Assembly (NCBI GenBank): GCA_029378245.1
Contig: JARKIF010000048.1
Coordinates: 1-64,000, forward strand
Length of the DNA stretch: 64,000 nucleotides
From: Roridomyces roridus
Taxonomy: Eukaryota > Basidiomycota > Agaricomycetes > Agaricales > Mycenaceae
Direction: 5' to 3'
Below, piece by piece: positions 35,064 through 45,558 of this stretch (positions are counted from its first letter, which is position 1; every line of letters begins with the position of its first letter). Made by a program: the position numbers and the translations under genes. Below the pieces are notes generated by a model. It made no database searches, was not told the origin of the DNA, and was given only the letters and a program-made list of their open reading frames with translations.

Positions 35064-35830
35064 TCCTGTCATATCAATCACTTTTCTGTCATTCGAGATG
35101 GCCGTTCTGTCAGGCTTTTCTACAGAACACCAGCCAGTAGGCCCCTGGTTCTCAACTTGTATCTACATCATCTGGGGGCTCCCCCGAGGCCCAGAAAAAT
35201 ATAGTTGTGTCTTTGTTAAGGTCCAAAGGGTCTCTATCAGTGATTTTTTCTCATGATAAGGGGTGTTCTACTCCAAAAACCACTTCTGATGCAGTTTACC
35301 TGTTCTGCTTGTAGATGGCATATTACCGGGTGGACTTTGCCTACAGTTCTTCACTTTGGCCACAGGATACTTGCTACAGAATGTGGTGAGAACTTGCAAC
35401 ATACTTTGATCGGCGGCATCAATAAGAGATCACTAGTCTCGGCAATCGAGACTTCCATCGCGATTTGATCGAGTTCATGATGGCGGCCATATTGGCTTAA
35501 TTACACTCGATCCCCGCTGCGGGGAGCTCTTGCGAGACTCCTCAACCCTCTGGAGAGCAGTCCCCGCCAAATCGAAAAAAATGAAGTCATACAGCTTGCT
35601 CACCTAATGAATTTTATGTCAGATGGTATATGGCCTATATCAAAGCAAATATTTATCTGGTGGTTTAGCTGATATTTTTCCTGGACTCTTCAGGTACAAA
35701 GGGTCAGAATACATACCAAGACCTTGGGAATCCGGTGGCTGGCTGATGAGATATGAAGAAAACCTGACAGAAAGGTCATCTCAACATGACAGGAACGAGA
35801 TTTGATGGTGACCGGAACGGTTTGCCGAGG
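35064..35830. mobile_element. Candidate small DNA transposon with inverted ends
   Basis: GTTCCTGTCAT (about 35064) and TTCTGTCAGG (about 35107) recur inverted as CCTGACAGAA and ATGACAGGAAC at about 35765-35795. This gives a foldback arrangement typical of a MITE. The outer ends and a target duplication could not be fixed. Confidence 0.4.
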
Positions 35831-36260
35831 TGACCGAAAGGGAACTTGATCCTTACTACAATCTCAAATACAGATTACTTTATGCCTTGATCCTCCCTAC
35901 AGAAACGGCAAACATATACTGCTAAAAAGACATCAAGGCTTTACCGGATGGCCATCAATTTTTGACCAAAAGTGGATGGTCCGGACAGGAAGGCAATCTC
36001 AAGTGACATAAAATAGCCACGCGAGTCTCACTGTCGCGTGGCCCGAAAATTATTCCAACTCGGTGACCGTATACCTCAAAGTCCCATCGCGGTTCAAACT
36101 TCAAGCTAAGGTGAATTCAGTGTGAAGGCACGTCTTTGAACATCTGGCGATGTCGAGCGTATCCCAAGTTTGGCTAGGCTACATGGCCGACTCGTCCGTG
36201 GGCTCCGCCGAGGAGACACAGTTGGTGAGGAATGTTGTCAACGAAAGCGGCCCGGCTAAG

Positions 36261-36344
36261 TAGGGCTCTGAATCGGGGTCCCGGAGGCTCAAAGCCCTCT
36301 GCCCTCTGCAAAGGGCTTTGGCCAGAGCCCATCTCAGAGCCCTA
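36261..36344. repeat. Short foldback with hAT-like ends
   Basis: TAGGGCTCTGA at 36261 and its exact complement TCAGAGCCCTA ending at 36344. The TAGGGCT end resembles that of the MITE at 23368. No 8-bp duplication flanks it, and related AGGGCT/AGCCCT motifs continue to about 36660, so this may be one end of a longer degraded element. Confidence 0.4.
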
Positions 36345-37048
36345 GAATATGTATTTATTTATTGTTTGGAAAATAAAAATAAAATCGATTATTCACGATA
36401 CCGCTGATCCGACCCAATTTATAGGTCTCATAGGTGTTGGTGCATGCAGGGAGATGTGGAAGAACCATGGTGCGCAGTGTAGAACAAGCGGCCATTGCTC
36501 GTTCGGGTCAAGCGGCGCGTTGATGCGATGCCCATCAGTCATGTTGATCTGGTCAGCACGTGATCTCAGAGGCCTCTGAAGAGCTCTGAACTCGACCAAA
36601 ATTTTCAGACCCCTCTGCCCAGAGGTCTCAGCGGGCTATGAGCTCAGAGGGCTTTGCCCTTTGGGCGAACACTGGAAGAACCAAGGAAGAACGAGCAATG
36701 ACGTCACGGAGATGACTCGACTCGGAGGCGATTGATGTCACTGATCCGTCCCTTGCTTCCTTCCCACCACGACCACGACGAGGACCACCGCTGCCCTACC
36801 CTGTTCGTCCTCTGAGCTTCAGCCTACCTCATGCATTCGATCGCACTTCCTGAATCCGGCTTCCCAGATCGTTGTGGAGTGGTCTCACTCCTCGCCCGAG
36901 CAGCCCGACGCTCCAGGCTCGCAAATCGCATTCAAAAGTGCTCTGGACTAGTCCAGACCGCCATGTCTCAGGCGGATACTCCCGCGGAACATCAAAATGA
37001 TCTCGAGATAGGGGGCGGATCAGTGCGTTACTCCTAAGGTTTCAGAGG

Positions 37049-37056
37049 TATAAAAG
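37049..37056 (+). promoter_or_regulatory. TATA box of the CCHC zinc-finger gene
   Basis: TATAAAAG lies 52 bp upstream of the start codon at 37101, the same spacing as at the catalase gene. Confidence 0.5.
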
Positions 37057-37100
37057 CTCCTCGAATATCTCGCTCTACTAATCACTCTCCAACGAACACA

Positions 37101-38009
37101 ATGTACCCCACCACTCTCGTCAAAGTGCGTTCTTCGTCTTACATCTGTCCGGCTCGCTGACCGTGCCCCGTAGGACCTTGTCTCACATTTCCAGAAGACA
37201 TATGACTGTGGCCACTGTGGTTTATCATTCACAGACGGCGACGACCTCCGCTGGGTAGGTCTCCTATCCACTGTCCCTTGCGTCTCTTGCTGACCTTTTC
37301 GCAGCACCGCCGCCAAAAGGAGTGTGACGACGACGATGTCGATAACTTCCAGCGTCGCCGCCAGGTAGTGTCGCAAGACGTTGGAAGGTCCGGAACCTTT
37401 GTCGATGCCCGACCCCGCCGTGCCTCAAACAGCAGTGATGATTCGACGCTCTCCGACTCTCTTCACCGCCTCATTCCCTCGCCAGAGCGTGTCGACGCTG
37501 TCGTCAGCAAGATTCGGGGGTGGGCTCCGACGTCGGACGACTCGGATGCAGAGCACCACTCCATCTTCCCTACGCACGCGAGCGCCAGAATCGGCGCTGT
37601 CGTCGATAAGATACGCCACCATGGTGCTTCTGAACCCATCCCACCTGCGCTTAAACGCAAATATCCTGTTGGCACGCACCACCGGGTTCCACCGCCGTTT
37701 TCACCCTCGGCGAGCTCATCGAAGGCTGCACCCCCACTTCCTCCGCGGCCCCAATCCCAATCCAACGTCCGCCCTGCAGCGACCTCCTCCATCCGCGCAC
37801 CGCCTCCTCTCCCTCCGCGTCCCCAAGCTGACGTTGTTGTGGGACGCCCGCGTGCTTCTACCACCCCGTCCCGTCGTGCAGCCCCACCAATCCCTGTGCG
37901 TGCTCATGGCGACGTTGCTGCTGTGGGACGTCCACGTGCGTCGACGACGCCGTGCCGTGTAGCGCCTCCACTTCCCCCGCGTCCTACTTCGGGGCTTCCC
38001 TGCTGTTAG
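37101..38009 (+). CDS. Zinc-finger (C2HC) protein with proline-rich tail
   Basis: Three exons (37101-37124, 37174-37254, 37305-38009) sum to 270 codons. Both donors are canonical (GTGCGT, GTAGGT). Residues about 19-41 form a single C2H2-like finger with Cys as the last ligand: YDCGHCGLSFTDGDDLRWHR followed by RQKEC (C-x2-C-x12-H-x5-C). The finger is split by the second intron. The middle has two similar blocks, RVDAVVSKIRGW and RIGAVVDKIRHH. The C-terminal third is low-complexity, with repeated PPLPPRP/PPIPVR motifs (class II SH3-ligand-like) alternating with VGRPRASTTPxR. No nuclear-localisation signal is obvious. A single finger suggests protein or weak DNA binding. The function is unknown, but the gene model is well supported. 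Confidence 0.75.
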
Positions 38010-38394
38010 GAAGATGATATCGCGGGATGATTGACATGGACTCGGACATTCAAGCTAGAAAGGACAATTGTATCGTTATACGCTCTCGTACGCCTGCTGT
38101 ATTTGTTTTGATATCTGCTATACAATCTCGCTTTCCTTGATCACAGTGTGGACCAGTCTATGAGCTAGAAGCCTAGAGTTCTTTCAACCTTGCTTGGAAC
38201 GACGTCTTACTTATCCCTGAGTCTGCATCTGCCAGCCCACCACCAAGACTTGCACTCGGTGTTTGAAACAATACGGACTTCGTGATCCCTGTCATCTCAT
38301 TGAGGCGCGAACGGGAAACGCACCAAAACAGCTCCCAAAGCTTGACCGAGTGCTGAAAGCTGTCAAAAAAGCAGGAAGTATCATTCTGAAAACC

Positions 38395-38440
38395 CCCCGG
38401 GGGCTAGCCCCGAATCGAACGGGTCAGTTGTATGCATGTC
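38395..38440 (-). repeat. tRNA-like repeat, T-arm fragment
   Basis: Minus-strand CCCGTTCGATTCGGGGC, the T-arm/B-box of the dispersed tRNA-like family. The D-arm half is not evident. Confidence 0.45.
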
Positions 38441-38739
38441 TGGACTCTGTACAACGGCAGGCGGGCGCCGAGCCCTGCTGGGTTACATGTTGGTGTCGAG
38501 TTGAAGGTAAAAAGAGGGACCCGCGGCGAAGAAGACACGCGCGAGAAATCTGATTCTTCTCGAACGACACAGCTTCGCCGCACTCAGACAGTCCCAGACT
38601 AAACGCGCTTCGAGGCTCCGTCTCGCATCGATGATCAGAGAGGATGCCGCCTGTCACCGCTGGCGACGCAATTGCACCATCCACGCGCTTGGCGCTCCTC
38701 TTCAACCCGTGAGCTATGCGGAAGTGATCATCTCCCATT

Positions 38740-38870
38740 GGCAGAAAAAGATTTCGTGTCCCTCATAAGCTACCCTGTCCCGAATCGAACGGGACGCTCG
38801 TCTGGAATCCGAGGTTGTTGGCAGCGGTGCAAATCTGTCATCTCATGCAACTCAACGAAGGTTTCAAGTA
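38740..38870 (-). repeat. tRNA-like repeat
   Basis: Minus strand: GAGTTGCATGAGATG, a CTCG...CGAG hairpin, the T-arm GTCCCGTTCGATTCGGGAC, and a T-rich end (AAATCTTTTTCTGCC). Confidence 0.55.
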
Positions 38871-39039
38871 TGTACGCTGACTGTGTGACTTCAACGAGTT
38901 GACGACATCTGGTGGAACTTGGTTGAATGCAATGAAGTTCTCTCTCTTGTCAGGCTTGGATGAATCCCTCCCCTCTTTGAAGGCGTAAGACATGAGGATT
39001 TTCAGATCTGAAGGAAAAGATCACGGAGTCTTTGATTAG

Positions 39040-39120
39040 CACCAAGTCCCGAATCGAACGGGATATCGCTGGCCTGCGCACCTCATCTCTCTGGTGACGG
39101 TCGTCGGTTCAAGCACATTG
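39040..39120 (-). repeat. tRNA-like repeat, shortened copy
   Basis: Minus strand: CACCAGAGAGATGAGGTGCG through the T-arm ATCCCGTTCGATTCGGGAC to TTGGTG, which pairs with CACCA at the 5' end. The middle arm is deleted. Confidence 0.5.
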
Positions 39121-39269
39121 TGAGTTCAATAAGACGAGACACTTGAATGGATCAGACATTTGAATAGATCGAGTTCTTCTTCCTCTCATCCATTTCATCG
39201 ACAGCTCATACCTTTAGCGTAAGAAATGCGGATCTTACCAATATAAGAAGGGACAAAAGAAGAAAGAAC

Positions 39270-39375
39270 CAGCGTAACACCCAGCCCTGAATCGACCGAG
39301 ACGTCCCTGCCCGATGTATGCCTGCGTCTAGAATAATTTGTCGCAGGATGCACACCTCATGCAACCACTGCATTT
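39270..39375 (-). repeat. tRNA-like repeat
   Basis: Minus strand: GGTTGCATGAGGTGTGCA, a 6-bp CCTGCG...CGCAGG hairpin, a B box with one change (CGGTCGATTCAGG), then GGCTGGGTGTT as in the 34.7-kb copy. Confidence 0.55.
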
Positions 39376-39839
39376 TGCCCATTTCGCGGCAAGGGGTAAT
39401 CTAGGTTCTACGAGGTTCGATCTGGGTTTATCTAGCCTTGTGTAGGTTTATTTATCTTGGTCGGGCGTGGTCTAGAACGGGGTTAATCTAGGTTCTCCGA
39501 GGTGTCCTCGACCAACCCTGCAGAGGTTGGTCGCGGTTGGTGGGGCCTTGCCTGGGTTCATCCCGCCAACAAAAATCCCGAGGTCATGACCAAGGTGTGC
39601 CCCAATCTCATTGCGCTCCAAATCTGTTGTCAGAATCACAGCCTGAGAAAAATAGAGCTTGTTCGACCAACAACCACCGACGGCTGATCTCCAAAGTATC
39701 CGGCTCTCGTTGGGTGAATTTAGGTCAAGGATGGGCCCCCGTAGCTCACCAAACCCCATTCAATGTATACAACTCAGAATACATGCCTGAATGATCATAA
39801 GACGCATGAACAAGTGGAAAGAAAATCAAACTCATCAGT

Positions 39840-40370
39840 AACTGCCACAGAATCACACCCTCCTTCTCTGTCCCCGTTTCTCCATCCGTCCCAAGCAGCG
39901 CAAGTCTCACCGCACCCCGGATTGTGGATATTCACCTTCCACCGCTTCTCCCTAAACCTCTGCGCAAACGTGAACGTGAGCATGTTCATCGCAGCCGTGC
40001 TGGTGCGATACACAGGGAAATGTATGTCTTAGGATGGCGGTACGCCAGCAAGCCGAGGTCGGAGACGAATATGACGGCCGGCGCGGGGGAGATCTTCGAA
40101 GGCTTCGGTGGTAGCCGCCGCGCCAAAGACGTTGATCTTTGATGGGTCTCAGAGTGGATCGTCCGTGTTGTGGGGATATGAGGGAAGCCTCGAGTTTGAC
40201 GCCGGCGTCGTTGAAGAGGACGTCGAGGACCCGGAATGGCTTTGACGGTCTCGGCGGTAGAGGCGATAGATGCGGCGGAGGAGACGTCGATCGTCAGAGG
40301 CTCGATACTGGGGAGGTCGAGAGGGGAGGTCGAGAGATTCCGCGGTCTTGATGCCACTATGCCGTCGTAA
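39840..40370 (-). pseudogene. Decayed SDR copy
   Basis: Minus-strand fragments in several frames match the SDR at 17 kb: LTIDVSSAASIASTAETV (compare ILIDVASDASIATAAASV), a broken N-D-AG segment, and YRTSTAAMNMLTFTFAQRF, then REKRWKVNIHNPG (compare YRSSKAALNMLALGYATKY, REKGWKVNMNNPG). The catalytic Lys of YxxxK is replaced (YRTST) and frames change between blocks, so it cannot encode an active enzyme. Confidence 0.8.
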
Positions 40371-40959
40371 AGGATTTCCGGCCCAAAGGCTTCTCCGACT
40401 CACGAAAAGAGATTATATATATATAGATGAGACCGAGGGCGACGACGTTCAGCGAGCTGCACGGAGTGGACCTGAGGGAGAGGTGGAGTAGGCAGAAGCA
40501 AAAGTGTGGGTCGTGGAGGGAATCCGAGGGATCTCGTGTCCGGGACCTTGTCCGGGACCGAATCGTCGTCCTTTAAGCCGTTGCGAGCTGGGAATCTTCC
40601 TCCATATGGCTACAGGATGCGTTGAAGTCTATCGAGTGCTGATCGTCCGTCGATGGCATGGTGGTCGAGGTCAACAGGCAATCGCCGATGACTCGGAAGC
40701 TGATCCGAATGCAATGTGCACGTGATTGTGATCGCTCTTGACTCCGACTTCCACCTCCCGCCCTCACAACTTTTTCTCCTTCCTCGAAAAGCTCTCTGCA
40801 GTGCTGGCTCAGTCGTTATTTCTGTCTCCTCTCAGCGTCCTCATGACTTGGATATCTACATATCTCGATCCGTTCCCCTCCTGGCGAACGCACAAAAAGA
40901 CAGCAGGGCTCTTGCCACTTGGACCCCCCCACCTCCGAATCGAACGGGCTGCGTTTCAT

Positions 40960-41102
40960 GAACGGGACATCCATTGGTGGGTACTGGGACACGTCTTACA
41001 CGGCTGTCGCTTGCAAACCGCAGTATCTCGATGGGACACTCGCAGCCTGGGGATCTCCGGATTCAGAGATGCTGAGAGGAATGGCCGCGGCGAGATTCTC
41101 AC
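40960..41102 (+). other. Exon-like open frame of unknown origin
   Basis: The frame reads MNGTSIGGYWDTSYTAVACK, then PQYLDGTLAAWGSPDSEMLR and GMAAARFSLG, directly followed by a GTATGT donor. The composition is protein-like, but I do not recognise the family, and no flanking exon is evident. A tRNA-like B-box copy lies immediately upstream (about 40928). Confidence 0.3.
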
Positions 41103-41384
41103 TTGGTATGTTTCTTCTTCTCTTGCTATCCCTCGGAAGCTTCGGTTGCACTAGTTCGGCTGGGCTTCCGTCTCGGTATTCGACGTCTCAGGATCAGTAC
41201 TGACAGTACACCGATGTACCATTTGGGATGGATCGTACCAAGAGGATCTGTCCGCGCGCCTTTACCTCGCTTTCGAGCGCGTGCATCCACCTCCTGGCCA
41301 AGCCTCTAGCTCGAAGTCCTCATGAGAACCCGCGGTCTCTGTCCTTGCAGCAGAAATTTGTTCATTGAACGTGTACAGTCGCCA

Positions 41385-42709
41385 CTAGTGTTCGTCACGG
41401 GTAGGGCAACCCGCCGCGGGTCACGGGTACGGGGAGTAATATACCCGCCGCTGGAAGAGTCGCTGGCGGCCACCGGTGGCCCCCGATGGACATTGGCGGC
41501 CGTTGGCAGACAGTGATTGACATCGTTTGCCGACGGATCGTTGACCCATTCTGATGATCGCCGCTGGCTTCCATCAAATCATATTACCAAAGCTCAGCCG
41601 CTGGATTCCACTGGTCTTTTCAAGAATATTGAAAATTTCGAATGAGATTTTGACTACATATGATAGAAGCCTACCTATGTTTCTAATACGTAACGGTATC
41701 AATAATGGGGGTTCAACACCGTACAAATCAAGGCACTGATTGAACAACCACTGATGTGTTGATGATACTTAGATGCCAGTGGATGCCGTCGGCTTTTGGT
41801 GGATTCCATTATGCTCGTCTGTCTTTCAAGAGCTTTGATGGGTTGAATCTGATTCAATGTGACGATATTTTGATGCTGTTCAATGTTGGAAAGTCAATGG
41901 CACATTAGAAAGAAGGTTCGGCTTGTGAAAGCCTCAGAGATCCAGGAATCCCGCTGGAATCCAGTGGAATCCGCTGGCATTTCACCTTGATTTCACCTGT
42001 GCATCCAGCGATTCCAGTCAGGCATTGGCTCTGCGCAATGCGCACAGGAATGGGTTTGGAAAGTGAACCGTGGCCGAACAGCCGACGGAAGAACTCGATG
42101 TATTGGATTCCGATGGATTCCACTGAGTCCCGCCGGAAGCCACTGCAGAGCGGCAATGGGTTTGCTAGCCGGCACTGGCTTCCGCCATCATCCACTGGCG
42201 ATCAGCCGTTTGACAGCTCCGCGTGTATTACTGGGTACGGGTACCTACGGGTACGGGTCCGGGTCGGCAGTTGAATTTTGCAGACCCGCGGGTACCCGCC
42301 GCAACCCGTGGGAATAGCACAGACACTGCCTAATACGCCTTCCGCCAGCACGCTGAAGACGAGGACTGGCTGGAATGGTGCCGATGACGCCGTCGGTGAA
42401 CTGCCAGCACTCTGCCGCTTGATCCAGACAAATCAATCTTGGTTGATTGAACTCGGCATTTGATTGTGCCCACTTCCCATCGATTCCACGCAGATTTACG
42501 CGTTCTGTAGGCGTATTCCAGTGCTTCATGGATGATTTCAGTGGCTAAACCCACCAGTAGCTCAAAAACCCGCTGCGGGTTCCACGGGTCACGGGCCACC
42601 CGCCGACCCGCCGCGAGACCCGTACCCGTCATCGCGGGTACGGGTTTTGGCGGGTACGGGTACGGGTCGTCGCGCGAATACCCGCGGGAGACCCGTGACG
42701 ATCACTAGG
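41385..42709. mobile_element. hAT-like non-autonomous element with G-rich subterminal repeats
   Basis: The left end CTAGTGTTCGTCACGGGT is mirrored at the right end by CTAGTGATCGTCACGGGT (complement, 17 of 18 matching). Flanks AGTCGCCA (41377-41384) and ACTCGCCA (42710-42717) match at 7 of 8 positions, as expected for an old 8-bp hAT duplication. Both ends carry clusters of CGGGTACGGGT/ACCCGCGGG. The interior has further clusters of TGGATTCC/CCGCTGG motifs and no recognisable protein. Confidence 0.75.
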
Positions 42710-42815
42710 ACTCGCCACGGTTCAAACTATTTAGTACTTTGCGCATAGGATTTCATCACTCTAACTAAACAAATATCGTACAGAATATTACAAGACATCA
42801 AGAGCCAAGAGACTC

Positions 42816-43042
42816 TCAGAAACGACGGTCTACTTTTCGTGTCAGTCCTCGTTTCAATATTTTATGAGGCGACGCACACGGAAGAAGGGCACGAATGTAT
42901 TCCCTATTGAACGATTGCGGCCCGGGAGCGTAACGTTCACGCCGGGTCGGGACCTCTGGTGGAATCTGATGCTTTTGGTGAGTGCACTGCGTGTCTTGAG
43001 AGGCGTGTGTATACTCACCACCGCCTGGTTGATCTTCATGCG
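42816..43042 (-). other. Possible 3' exons of an uncharacterised gene
   Basis: On the minus strand, MKINQA and upstream codons join across a GTGAGT...CAG intron (about 42962-43017) to IPPEVPTRRERYAPGPQSFN and then REYIRALLPCASPHK, ending at 42816. The upstream coding frame within the duplicated segment B is ambiguous. No family is recognised. Confidence 0.35.
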
Positions 43043-43197
43043 CTCTTGTTCTGCGCTTCGTTTGCGTCTGGAATTCGAAAGCTATTTTTGGGGCAGCCAC
43101 AGAGATTGTCTGGGGGTGGAGGAGCAGCGGAAGATTCAACTTCTTGAACCGCTGATCTCCAGGTCGTAGGGCGATGGTGAGGCGTGAGAATGAACCC
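43043..43197. repeat. Segmental duplication B, copy 1
   Basis: 155 bp identical by eye to 43444-43598. It lies left of a 79-bp unique spacer that separates it from segment A copy 1. Confidence 0.9.
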
Positions 43198-43276
43198 CAA
43201 CCACCACCCTACCTGTGTGCTGCCCCACGGGCCATTGAGAAGCTGAAGGAAATGATTGAAGGCGAGGGCGGGTGGG

Positions 43277-43445
43277 GAAAGGTTTTGGACACTCTGGAGC
43301 GTGGATTCGTCGATGTAGGCGTTGCATTGCACGAAGTGCTGGCAGATGATTGTGGTGCGATGAGAGAAGTGCGGATCACGGATCAGCTGTCACTCCGCTG
43401 TCACAAGAACCCGTCCTGCTTTCGCAAGCTCATCAGTACTTCACT
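43277..43445. repeat. Segmental duplication A, copy 1
   Basis: 169 bp identical by eye to 47762-47930. It runs directly into segment B copy 2 with a 2-bp shared CT at the junction. Confidence 0.9.
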
Positions 43446-43598
43446 CTTGTTCTGCGCTTCGTTTGCGTCTGGAATTCGAAAGCTATTTTTGGGGCAGCCA
43501 CAGAGATTGTCTGGGGGTGGAGGAGCAGCGGAAGATTCAACTTCTTGAACCGCTGATCTCCAGGTCGTAGGGCGATGGTGAGGCGTGAGAATGAACCC
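43444..43598. repeat. Segmental duplication B, copy 2
   Basis: Second copy of the 155-bp segment. To its right lies the 4.16-kb block that holds the minisatellites. Confidence 0.9.
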
Positions 43599-45435
43599 AA
43601 AACGAAGACGCCAGACGAGGGCATCACCAAACGCCCACGACTAACCCAACAAATGAGCGGCAAAGAATCAATTCCTTCTATTCGCAGATCATTGTGCTGC
43701 TGCTGCTTCCGAGTCGATGCAACACTAAAGCTAAATTCCAAAAGAATGCGAAGTCAGTCTCGACAGAGTTGTAGATGGACATGACACGAAGGCAGATTAC
43801 ACAAAAAGCAACCAAAGCAATTGTTGTCCGCTAGTTGGAATGAATTGAATACGGCAGAACCGACATTGTCACACCGGGTTGTTGCGACGTTTCAATAGTC
43901 AAGACACAACACCGGGACCTTGGAATCAAACTTGTATGACTGTAGATGGTGACCCATAGAACTAAGAAGGGTGTAATACAAAAGGCCAGCTGTGGAAACA
44001 TCCTGCTGAGAGGACGGGTCACTGCCCTGAAATGACAGCCGAAGGCAAATTCTCGAGACAGAGACAGTCAGAACAAAGGACAGCAAGCACCGAATACCAT
44101 GTCGAGCCGATTGCAACGCTGGATGCGATGTATTCATGATCAGTAATTGAGTCAAGCGCTGGCTGGGATAACAGTGCCCTCGATGATAGTGATTGCTTGA
44201 TGACAAGGTCGATGAGGGTGAGCCAAGAGTACGGTCATTCGGGAAATTAACACAACCGAACGAGTGAGGAGCGCTCAGTCCGATCAAGAAGCTGGGAAAG
44301 CTCGAGGGGTTCCCAGACAGAGAAATTTGGTGAAGCAGGGTTGACTTTCCTGCTGAGATGGTGGAGCTGAACGTGGCTCCAATCCCATACGAACGTTAAG
44401 CTGGGATGCACTTGAATAAGCTTGCTCGGACAAGTAACCAGAAAAACAATGAAAATGGAGCAGTAGTAGGTTCAACCGAGTGTTGTTAGATGGATTCGAA
44501 GGAGAGACAACTGGAGTGGAGGAGTGGGGCACGCTCCGAACCACCTTGTGGGTTAATAGTAGCTGAATGTTCTCGGGTTCATGAATGTAACACGATATCA
44601 TAACATTGCTCCAAGATGAGACAAAGGAATTCCATGGAAAGAGGCCCGTATGACGAACCCGGGTAAATTTGATTACGGGTGTGAACGCTGTAGATGGAAA
44701 AGCACATCTGTGATAAAGAACACTTGATGCTCGAAGACCAGGAATTTCATATACAGACAGACTGCCATCGATGGCAAATTACATGGCTCGCCAGCCAGTG
44801 AACACAAGCCACTGCGCAATCCAGTTCTCAATGGCATGGATGTGTGGAGAGAAAGAAAACCTGATGACGCAAGGCACAACACCTACCGTAGACTACGGTT
44901 GAAGGAACGAGCTCGATGCTTCCGATAGCGGAGAATCCAACACTATCAATGGCTGGTGCACCGATCGCGGGGAACAGGTGGATCCAACTGTTGAGGGCAT
45001 AGATTTGTATTGCAAATTAGGCACTCGATGGCCAGAGACTCAACACTTTTGAAAGCGGAGAAGAAAAAAAAAAAGGCAGTTGGTGGCAAGAAAGTTGATG
45101 CTTTTGATAGCACCGGAGGGAAGGCATATATACTTACGAAGAATGGGCACTCGAAGGCCAGAAACACACAAAGATATGGATGCGAAGACGGATATGTTTG
45201 ATAACAAATTCCCGGCGCTCGAGGACCAGGAATTGTAACATGCGAATGAAATACCGTCAATAGCAAATCACCTCTTCGAAGATGAGGCCTAGGCACGAAG
45301 CCATCTGGTTTCGACAATATGAAAGTAGAAAGAAGGAACCTCAATGACACAGGGTGCTACACCCTCGATAGCAGACAGGGATATAAGGCAATCCAGCACT
45401 TGAAGGATATGGATGTGCACTCCAAGACGGGCGCT
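43599..45435. other. Left part of the block between segments B and A, no gene seen
   Basis: Degenerate relatives of the later tandem units appear from about 44.7 kb onward (GATAGC..., ATGGATG...). No coding sequence with domain or splice support was found. Confidence 0.4.
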
Positions 45436-45558
45436 CGATAGTCTAGGAAGGGGCTTTCGATAGCCTAGGAAGGGGCTTCCGATAGCCTAGGAAGGGGCTT
45501 CCGATAGCCTAGGAAGGGGCTTCCGATAGCCTAGGAAGGGGCTTTCGATAGCCAAAGG
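45436..45558 (+). repeat. 22-bp tandem repeat, five units plus a partial
   Basis: The unit CGATAGCCTAGGAAGGGGCTTC recurs at 45436, 45458, 45480, 45502 and 45524 with only T/C changes at a few positions, then a partial unit. Adjacent units have no spacers. Confidence 0.9.

Noticed and set aside
38400..39400. Genes in the open frames between the tRNA-like repeats
   Set aside because: The frames are built from the repeats themselves (recurring RIERD/ESNG-type readings of the B box) and cannot be real proteins.
42230..42680. GGGTAC-type repeats resembling telomeric DNA
   Set aside because: The repeats occur in both orientations, are irregular and lie just inside inverted ends with a target duplication, so they belong to a transposon rather than a chromosome end or interstitial telomere.
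45436..45558. Possible CRISPR-like array
   Set aside because: The 22-bp units are directly adjacent with no spacers, and the sequence is clearly eukaryotic. It is an ordinary minisatellite.
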